NCBI GenBank assembly: GCA_001687465.1
Contig: LVLI01000548.1
Location: 1-25,608, forward strand
DNA length: 25,608 nucleotides
Source of the DNA: Halocafeteria seosinensis
Taxonomy: Eukaryota > Sar > Bigyra > Bicosoecida
Direction of reading: 5' to 3'
A program made the translations under genes and the position numbers. The notes below the pieces were generated by a model that saw only the letters and a program-made list of their open reading frames with translations, made no database searches and had not been told where the DNA came from. This document shows positions 1 through 7,559 of this stretch, piece by piece (position 1 is the first letter of the stretch; every line of letters begins with the position of its first letter).

Positions 1-2
1 CA

Positions 3-206
3 ATGTCAGAGGTACCGACAAGGCTCAGTCTGGCAGGAGAAGACCCTGAGCCTGCCACAGCGGCGCCAACGCCAAGACCGGTTGCAGCAGCGCAGGCAGG
101 ATGAAGTGTTGTTCCCGACGCAACAGTTGTGACCAATGACAAGCCACCATCTGACGCGGGAGGTGGCTCCCCAGAAATTCCGTCCACCTCATTTTCGTCA
201 TCATAG
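3..206 (+). other. possible 3' tail of an upstream gene, interrupted by TGA
   Basis: Frame 3 reads as a protein-like low-complexity stretch (rich in P, A, T, E) from base 3 to a TGA at 102-104. The same frame continues after it with a similar acidic, Ser/Thr/Pro/Gly-rich composition to a TAG at 204-206. The shared composition on both sides of the TGA suggests the C-terminal tail of a gene that enters from the left, either broken or ending at 104. I recognise no domain. An intron removing the TGA is possible, but no convincing donor/acceptor pair is visible. The minus-strand frame over the same bases looks like its shadow. Confidence 0.22.
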
Positions 207-595
207 CCCAGATTGACCTCAGAACACTGATCACAACCACTTGGAAGTTGGGATCTTCGGGAACATTATGCTACTGGCATATCCAGTCCAAACTAGCATT
301 CCGTAAGAGCAATACAACACACACGGAGATCCATACAAGAAATCCGTGTATCAAACCACCGATCATGGTACATACATGTATGCTAAACGTACGTCGTTCA
401 ACTTCAACATGGAAACGAGCAGACTGTAAACATCATCCTCTAAAGCGGTGTTATTCGGTATAGTCGTTGATTGTAGCTGAATTCGCAGTTCTGAAGGATG
501 ACAAGAGTACGTTCCGTAGTATGGTAACTCTGTCGGTGGATGTAGCTGAAGGAGGATGATTCCAACTGTAACAACGCACTGTGGACTCGTTTGCA
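207..595. other. intergenic, upstream of the Kelch gene
   Basis: About 390 bases with no recognisable coding signal. Open frames of 70-80 codons on both strands have no protein-like composition or splice structure. It presumably holds the 5' untranslated region and promoter of the Kelch gene starting at 596. No clear TATA element or repeat was seen. Confidence 0.5.
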
Positions 596-3552
596 ATGAT
601 AACACATCTGGCCCTGTCCATCGCCCTGTTTCTAAGCCTTGGTGAGATTGCTACGTCAGGTTAGTGATCATATGTTGGGTTTGTAAGGTAACCACGGCGG
701 CAACGTCCATCTCTCCCCGTACAGCCAACTGGGTACAGCTGAACGGTCAACCAGAGCAAAATTACATTACGAGCAGTGCACCCGAGCTAACAGCTCGTTG
801 GGGAGCTGCCTACGTAACCATAAGAATACAGAGTACTGAGAATGGGCGTCCGATAGCAGCTGATAGGCAAGATAGACTGTTTGTATTAGGAGGAGAAGAC
901 TGGCAGGCAGAAGTCGGAAGCGCAGGAAGGAAACGCAACGATGTCTGGTATACGGAGGGGGCCCGTACGTAATACTTCTTGCTAGTGGGTGAGAGTTTTA
1001 GGCTTTATTAAGCCGTGATTCGATGTATTGCAGGAATCGAAACGATAGAGAAACTCATTGAGAAGACCCAATTTAATGAGCGAAGGCCTCGTATCGTTTC
1101 AAAGACTGAATGGAAGCAATCCCGAAGCGATAGCGTACCACCTTCGAACATTGACTACCGACAATGGCTCTGTTGTGTTTTAGATCTTCAAACATGGTGC
1201 GTAGACCCTGCGGATCCTCAAAGGTCTTCGGTCAGCTGTACTCCCACCGACCCCTTTTTCGATGAAAGAAGATGGTCACCTCGTTCCATGCATCAGGCTT
1301 TGAATGTAGATAATACAATATTAGTAATGGGCGGACTGGCACACAGTCTCAGTCCTCTCACCGATAGAGAGTCTAATTCGGGGTTACTTGGAGAAGATGG
1401 TGGCTGGCAAACAACTACCCCAACAAACGATGTCTGGAGGTCTCCCACAGGAGTTGAATGGGAACTAATCAACCCCGGTTGTTTTGTTCCGCAACAGAGC
1501 CACATTGATCTACCCGGGCAATATCGGTTCGTTTGCTCAGATGACAACGACTGCCTAGGTCAAAGGCTTGGCCAAGCATTTTGTTTCCAAGGGTCTTGTG
1601 TGTGTAGTATGTGGAGTCCACGGTGGAATTTTGGCTCTATATCTTTGAATGGTAAACTGTACGTGTTAGGAGGAGCTACCTGGATCAGCCGGCACAGGTG
1701 TAGTGAATATGCGTGTGGGGGCGGTTACATTCGCTATTTGAATGACGTTTGGGTTTCGTCGGACGAAGGCGTTTCTTGGGCTCTGTTACTTGAGCCCGCC
1801 CCATGGACTCCCCGGTTAGGGTTTTCTCTTGTGGAGTATGACAGCGTCGTGTACTTGATGGGCGGAAAGGGCTCCGAGAGTGGGAATGAAGAAGACGTAG
1901 AATTCTTTAATGATGTTTGGTTTACTCACGATATGCTACACTGGGAGAAGAATAACAGTGAGCAACCATGGGCACCGAGAGCTAACTCCCATTCAACCAT
2001 TCACGATGAGAAGATCTTCTTATATGGAGGGCAAGAATTCATTCCTGAATTCCCGCCAACCCCTACCCCTTTACCACATGAAAGGGTTAAGCGGGCAGTC
2101 GCAAACAAGGAGGTAATCAATGTACGTCCTCAGCCTAGTCCTTCCCCATTCGTTGACCCACGTCCAGGTGAATCGTTTTCCGGGAAACGAATGAGAAGCA
2201 AGAACGATATTTGGATCTTTGATCCCAACGATCCGTCCAAAGGTTGGGTTCAAGAACCTGCAGATCCTTTTGTTGCAGCAAATTTTGTGTCAATCCATGA
2301 TGAGTGGGGGGAACACCCGCTGTTAAACATCACAAGTGTTGTAAAGGAACGATTGGCCACGCATAATATTTTTACCGTGGCAGACCTTGCAGAGGCATCC
2401 AATGACGTTATTCTCCATGCAATTGACAGTAATGGTCCGGAGTCGCTGTCCGATATCTGCTTCTACAAGGTATGGGCGGATGATTTAAAGTATCGGTGCA
2501 CATTGCAGGATAGGGGATTTGATGGAGACTTTATCCGAGACCTTGTCATCGACGATAGTTTTGCTTTTGCGCGAAACTTAGGAAAAGAGCGGAGAGAAGA
2601 ACGTCGAGAGAACGACCCGTGCTATAAAGTAAAAGGCATGACTGCTGAAGACGTCCCGGAAATTCTCAGATCAGTGCAGTGCGTTGCTAGGCCATCTTCC
2701 CGGTATAGTGGGATTTTTGCGAGTATGAGAAATGTTTTGTATATCGGACTCGGATCTCAAACGACAGAAAAATTACATAACGATTTTTGGCACCGCGATG
2801 ATTCATTCCCAAGCGCTCGCATCGTCAGAGCTCCTGCTTCAGCTTCTGCAGACTCCGTTTTCGACTTCGAATCTGATAAGGAGCATGTTATTTTCCAATA
2901 TAGGCTGTTCAAGCTGATTGAAAACGAAAATGGTGGTTTTCAGCCGTTTGAGGATGGCTCCGCCATCCTAGCACGCAACTGGTCTGCTGCACTACCTCCC
3001 CTAAATTTGGAGTCTGCACTTGGTGAGGGGTTTTGGCGATTCGAAGTTCGAGCGGTTGATGCAGCGGGAAACAGAGATAAAACCTCAGAAGTGGGAAGGA
3101 ACGTGCACGAATGGGAATTTGTACCAACCATACCATACTTGCTTATAATATTGCTATCACTTTTATTCATAATAATTATCGTAGCTCTATTGCTTTGGTA
3201 CCGCAAGTATCGGAAGAAGAAAGCAAGACAAAAATATGCTCTTGCTCGGATGAAAAGACGCCTCAAGATCGTAGAGTCCGGAAAATATTCTCAGCAGGAA
3301 CAGCACTTACGAAGAGGTGGAAAAGTGGAGGGTAGAAAGAGAAAAACAAAAGAGCAAGTGATGCAAGAGAAGCTTGAGCATGCAGGCGCGGGAGAGGGTG
3401 ATAAAGCTGTGAGGAAATCGACACGGAGGAAGACTGGGCGTTCGACTGCTCGTGGAAATGACACGTCGCGAAGCAGGAGCGGTGATGATAAGAAGTCGAA
3501 GAAGAAGAAAGATAAAAAGAAGAAGCGCTCCAAAAGTAAGAAGGAAGCGTAA
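596..3552 (+). CDS. Kelch-repeat type I membrane protein with signal peptide
   Basis: Three exons: 596-659, 725-964 and 1034-3552 (introns of 65 and 69 nt, GT-AG, both phase 1), giving about 940 residues. Exon 1 encodes a classic signal peptide starting MITHLALSIALFLSL. The ectodomain carries Kelch-type blades, each a hydrophobic strand ending in GG followed by (L/N)NDVW: near residues 90-115, 200-240, 315-350, 375-400 and 440-510. A cysteine-rich EGF-like insertion (residues about 269-294, pattern C-x5-C-x8-C-x4-C-x-C) interrupts the blades. A helix-hairpin-helix-like stretch lies near 531-557 and an Ig/FN3-like segment ending FEVRAVDAAGNRD near 698-788. A 22-residue membrane helix (about 802-824) is followed by a very basic cytoplasmic tail ending in Lys/Ser/Arg runs. 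Fold and topology are supported by sequence; a cell-surface recognition or adhesion role is only inference. Confidence 0.85.
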
Positions 3553-3947
3553 GTGAAGCGAACCCAATTCAAGACTTACCAGTAGGCGCTCTCCCAGTGA
3601 AGTCTACTTGTGGTACATTATTCGGCGGACCGACGTGACACACTTGTCACATAAGTGCGTACTGATCAAACACAAATAATACATCATGTTGCTTCCACGT
3701 CACTAATGAAGGAGAGCAATGAGATCATGTCGAATTGATTTTGTGCTTCCATAGTTAACTTGCACTTACTTGTTGCATTCCTGGATACCTGCACACCTTG
3801 TCTTCAAGGGACTGAGTCTGCACGGCATTAACAATGATAGTTTTGTAAGGTTTGTCAGTATCCCCTATCTTGTCCCAGCACAAACAGCTCTCTTTTTTGG
3901 GTATCGTGTATTCTTTTGCATTATAGGGCAAGTCCGTCTACGGCATA
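3553..3947. other. intergenic between Kelch gene and SRRM1
   Basis: About 395 bases separating two genes in the same direction. It should contain the Kelch 3' untranslated region and the SRRM1 promoter and leader. The only structured element noted is a 6-bp inverted repeat, GTGACA-CACT-TGTCAC, at 3635-3650, of unknown meaning. Short open frames on both strands look like noise. Confidence 0.5.
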
Positions 3948-5457
3948 ATGTCAGGCATTGCGTTCCGAGTAAGTACTTTGTCTTGGTACAGAGGAGGCAC
4001 CTGTTAGAGGTTATACTACCTCTCTCTTGTCCTTGAATCATGTTCATAACTTCTTCCTCTCTATGCAGGGCACTGGGGCTGGCCAGGATCCTCGTTTTAA
4101 GGACAAAACAAAGCGCTTGTTGAAAAATATCAAGTCCTCAGCCCCCAAGGAGTATGAAAAGAAGGTAGGAACTAAAGCACTATACTGCATTCATTCGGTG
4201 ATATATCATGAAGTATTGGCCATTGATACATGCAGGTGGATATGCACAAAGTCAACAAAACCATGATTGACAAATGGATTGCGCAAAAAGTGACAGGTAA
4301 GGACTTGCTAGCTGGAGGACCTTGGATTCCTCCTTCCTCTAGCACGAAGATGGTTCTCGCAGAAATATTAGGATTTGAAGATGAGGTCGTGGTAGGACTA
4401 GTATGTAATACACTAGACCAGAGAGTATGTAATGACGGGGATGGAATTGATGTTGCCGAAAATCGGTTATCCGAAACTCTTTTGTTTTTTGTTTTTGCAG
4501 CACCCTGATCCGAAAGAGTTGCAATTAAATTTGACAGGGTTTTTGGAAAATAATAGTGCATCGTTCGTATTGGAATTATGGAAAATGCTATTGTCTGCTC
4601 AAGACAACCCCACAGGTATTCCCGAACAAATGCTGCAGCAGAAAAAAGAGGAACTAATGTCTAGATCTAACGAAGGCGAAGAGGTCATGTCGAAGATCAG
4701 TGATCGTATTGTTTCTCAAGGGCAAGGAAAAATACAGAATTCAACATCAGTAGGTGGAAAAGTCAACGAAGCTGTTGCTGCAGCTAGACGATATAGTGGC
4801 AGGAAGCGTGATGACTTTGACTCTGAAGAAGATTCGAATGCAGAAGGAGTAGTGGAGACGGACGAGTTCGGTCGCGCTACCCGACGAAAGCGCAGAGAGA
4901 AGTCGGGAGATGAGTATAGGAGATCGTCATATTCATCTCGTAAGCATTATGAATCAAGACAAGAACGACGTTCGCGTTCTCGTTCCCGTTCCCCTCGCAG
5001 AAGATATCGATCTCATCGCCGACACAGTCGTTCGCGATCGGGTAGCCGCGACCGTCATCGTCGGCGTCGGAGGTCCTCGGATGATAGATCTGAAGACGGT
5101 AAGTCTGGCAGTCGAAGAACACATCGTCGACATCGCCATGAAGATAGAGAAGAAGAAAAAGAAGACAGCAGGAGCTCGAAACGCCGTGAAAGAAGAAACC
5201 GGAGCGAAGACAGCAGCAGTGATGAGGAGCGGAAGTCGAGCGATGAGAGCTCCCACCGGAAGAAAAGTGATAAAAAAGAGCGCTCTACCCATGACGAAGA
5301 ACCAACAACTGGTGATGAGAAACCTGTTGCGAACGGTAATGAAGACTCTGGAGAGTCTAAGAATTCTCAAAATGGTGCTGATGCCCAAGAACAGGCAGCA
5401 ACGGACTCAAATGATGATAGATCCTCGATCGGAGAGGACAGTGGCCCTAAAGAATAG
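3948..5457 (+). CDS. SRRM1: PWI-domain splicing coactivator (SRRM1/SRm160-like)
   Basis: Five exons: 3948-3968, 4069-4164, 4236-4296, 4363-4424 and 4501-5457 (introns of 100, 71, 66 and 76 nt), giving 398 residues. The N-terminus MSGIAFRGTGAGQDPRF resembles the start of animal SRRM1. It is followed by the PWI domain (about residues 25-135) with motifs VDMHKVN, DKWIAQKVTEILGFED and LQLNLTGFLENN. The C-terminal half is an RS domain rich in SR, RS and RRH runs, then an acidic Ser/Glu tail. SRRM1 works in the nucleus as a bridging coactivator in the spliceosome and exon junction context, and its PWI domain binds nucleic acid. At 398 residues it is much shorter than human SRRM1 (about 900), mostly because the RS region is shorter. 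Phases agree at all four junctions. It converges on the LC8 gene. Confidence 0.93.
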
Positions 5458-5510
5458 TGAAGATGTGAAGAACTACTGCTATTCATATATCTCTTGTCTA
5501 TTTCCCTAGT

Positions 5511-5934
5511 TCAGCCAGTCTTGAAGATCAGGATGTTCAGTTTACCGGCATTCAAGAAGCAGAAACTCTTGCTCTCGTGACTCATTTGAGCTTTAAAATC
5601 TCCCCCAACTATACAGTGCCACTGCGGACACAAAATACCTAAAATGCCACACAGATTGCTCGTCAGATCTTGCTAGTAGTTACCTACCGTTGGTCCATAC
5701 TGTTCATCCAACTTTCGTTTTATTTGAGCTGAAATAAGCTTTTCGTCTGCGTTTTCCGAATTATTTAAGGCTTCCTGAGCGATCGTCTTAGCATCTGCCT
5801 GCACATACAGAAATGTAGCGAACAGGGATTCTCAGCATATCCCCACCACCCAGTTGACCGAGCTGCGAGCTTACTTTCAACTTGGAATGCTCATCCATAT
5901 CGGACGATAAGAACTCTACACCCCGACTCGTCAT
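5511..5934 (-). CDS. DYNLL: LC8-type dynein light chain
   Basis: This gene consists of three small exons, on the minus strand: 5934-5875, 5798-5688 and 5621-5511 (introns of 76 and 66 nt, GTAAGC...CAG and GTAGGT...CAG, phase 0). The product is 93 residues, the usual LC8 size of about 90. Diagnostic stretches are the helical A-x-x-IK-x-K-x-D-x-x-YGPT segment, the strand WHCIVGGDF spanning the second junction, and the terminal strand ILIFKTG before the stop. LC8 is a homodimeric hub that binds short linear motifs in dynein intermediate chain and many other partners. It is not restricted to cilia. The stop codon lies 53 bp from the SRRM1 stop on the opposite strand. The start codon is chosen as the only ATG giving a normal-length N-terminus in frame with exon 2. 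Confidence 0.92.
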
Positions 5935-6226
5935 TCTTCACACCTTCAAGACAGTAGGAAGGGTACCTATTACTCTCATATAATCCGTCAAAATCGCGCG
6001 CGCTATCCTGCAAAACTGGTATCAGCTGCCCACATCTCAATTCCAAATACCCGGTTTTCGGTGCGTTAAGTCAGATTGTCTCAGAACTGTCAATCATTTG
6101 TTGGAGTCCCCGTAACACAACAAACAAATCGTCTACCTTTGGAGCAAGAGTCGAAAGAAGAGGTCATTTAGGGTTGTTTATGCGTCATTTTAGACCCACT
6201 TCGCATGCATTCTATTAGCAACAAGT
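5935..6226. promoter_or_regulatory. divergent promoter region, LC8 / IDH
   Basis: About 290 bases separate the start codons of the LC8 gene (minus) and the IDH gene (plus), so both promoters and leaders must lie here. A GCGCGCGC run is present near 5996-6003. No TATA box is obvious. Function is inferred from position only. Confidence 0.4.
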
Positions 6227-7552
6227 ATGCGGAATGTTTTTCTTCTGCCATCCTTGTCAAAAGGATTGCAGAGGGGAGCTCTTAGAAGAATATCCACTCG
6301 ACGACTCTTCCACTCCACCCACGATTCGGGCTCGGCGAATAAGGTTGGATCGTTACAATCGCCTGGCGATGGATATTTACGAACAGTAACCGTGTTCCCA
6401 GGTCATGGGTATGTTGCGGTTTTCATGAGCGTCTGCTTGTTTTGAGATATTCCTTCGTTTGCGGTTGGACTCCAGCATCGGACCGGAATTGACAGCTGCT
6501 GCGCAACGCGTGGTCGATGCTACCAATGCTCCTGTTGAATGGGAGGTAGTGGATAATATCACGAACAAGCTTACTCCGGAAGCCTATGCGAGCCTACGCA
6601 AGAATCATGTGGCGCTGAAAGGAGAATTCCAAGTTGGTAAGTCGCCCGACAACCGCAGCATTTCTGTTGCAACTTACACATGTCTGGGACTTGCAGGTGT
6701 TGGGAAAGGAAGTATGAATTCGATCAACGTGGAGTTGAGGAGAGAAATGGAACTGTATGCTAATGTTGTGCATTCGTTTCCTCTGCCTGGTATGTTCCCA
6801 ACGCGCGTTAGTCACTCCGGATCTAATGGAGTCACGCTAATGATGAATATTCAGGTACAAATCCTCGGCACGAAGGGGTAGATATAGTCATGATCCGTGA
6901 AAGCACAGAAGGAGAATACAGCGGCATGGAGCACGAAGTGGCACCGGGAATTACGGAAGCATTAAAAGTCATGACGAAAGCGGGCACCCGTAGAATAGCG
7001 GAGTATGCGTTTGAATACGCGTACTTGAATAGAAGAGGAAAAGTTACAGCTGTGCACAAAGCCAACATTATGAAGCGAGCTGATGGATTGTTTCTTGATA
7101 GTTGTCGCGAAGTTGCTAAGAATTATCCCAACGTCAAGTATGAAGAAGTGATCGTTGACAACTGCATGATGCAACTCGTCTCAAAACCTCAACAGTTCGA
7201 TGTAATGGTGACTCCTAACTTTTACGGGAGTCTGGTGTCAAATGTCGTTGCTGGGTTAGTTGGTGGACCTGGTCTTGTTCCCGGTGCCACAATTGGCAAG
7301 GAGACGGCCATATTTGAACAAGGTGCTCGCCATCTTGCCTCTGACATAGCGGGAACAAATACGGCCAACCCGACAGGCATGCTCTTCGCTGCAGTGATGA
7401 TGCTGCGTCACATACGGCTGCCTGTATTTGCCGACAGTGTTGAGGACGCGCTGTTCTATGTATTAGAACATGGCCCTCGTCCTCGGGATATTGGAGGAAA
7501 CGCTTCCCTGAGCGAGTTTGTCGATGCCGTCTGTGAACACATCAATAAATAG
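6227..7552 (+). CDS. IDH1: NAD-dependent isocitrate dehydrogenase, regulatory-type subunit, mitochondrial
   Basis: Four exons: 6227-6408, 6476-6636, 6697-6789 and 6855-7552 (introns of 67, 60 and 65 nt), giving 377 residues, the normal length. The first 30 or so residues are Arg/Ser/Leu-rich without acids, as in a mitochondrial transit peptide. Family motifs follow: IGPELTAAAQ, IRESTEGEYSGMEHE, TAVHKANIMKRADGLF, VDNCMMQLV, QFDVMVTPNFYGSLVSN, AIFEQGARH and NPTGMLFAAVMMLRH. The match to VDN-x-x-MQ-x-V and FE-x-GA/SRH points to the non-catalytic regulatory subunit of yeast and plants. Where catalytic subunits carry an Arg in ANVRP, this protein has ANVVHS. It would pair with a catalytic subunit encoded elsewhere, in the TCA cycle. 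One oddity is FPGHGIGPE in place of the usual PGDGIGPE, with the change in exon 1 itself. Confidence 0.92.
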
Positions 7553-7559
7553 AAGTTCA

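Noticed and set aside
102-104. Selenocysteine reading of the TGA in the frame 3-206
   Set aside because: The frame is low-complexity with no selenoprotein similarity, and no SECIS-like structure was recognised downstream.
3635-3650. GTGACA-CACT-TGTCAC inverted repeat as a transcription factor site
   Set aside because: A single 6-bp palindrome in 25 kb is expected by chance, and no second copy or known factor match supports it.
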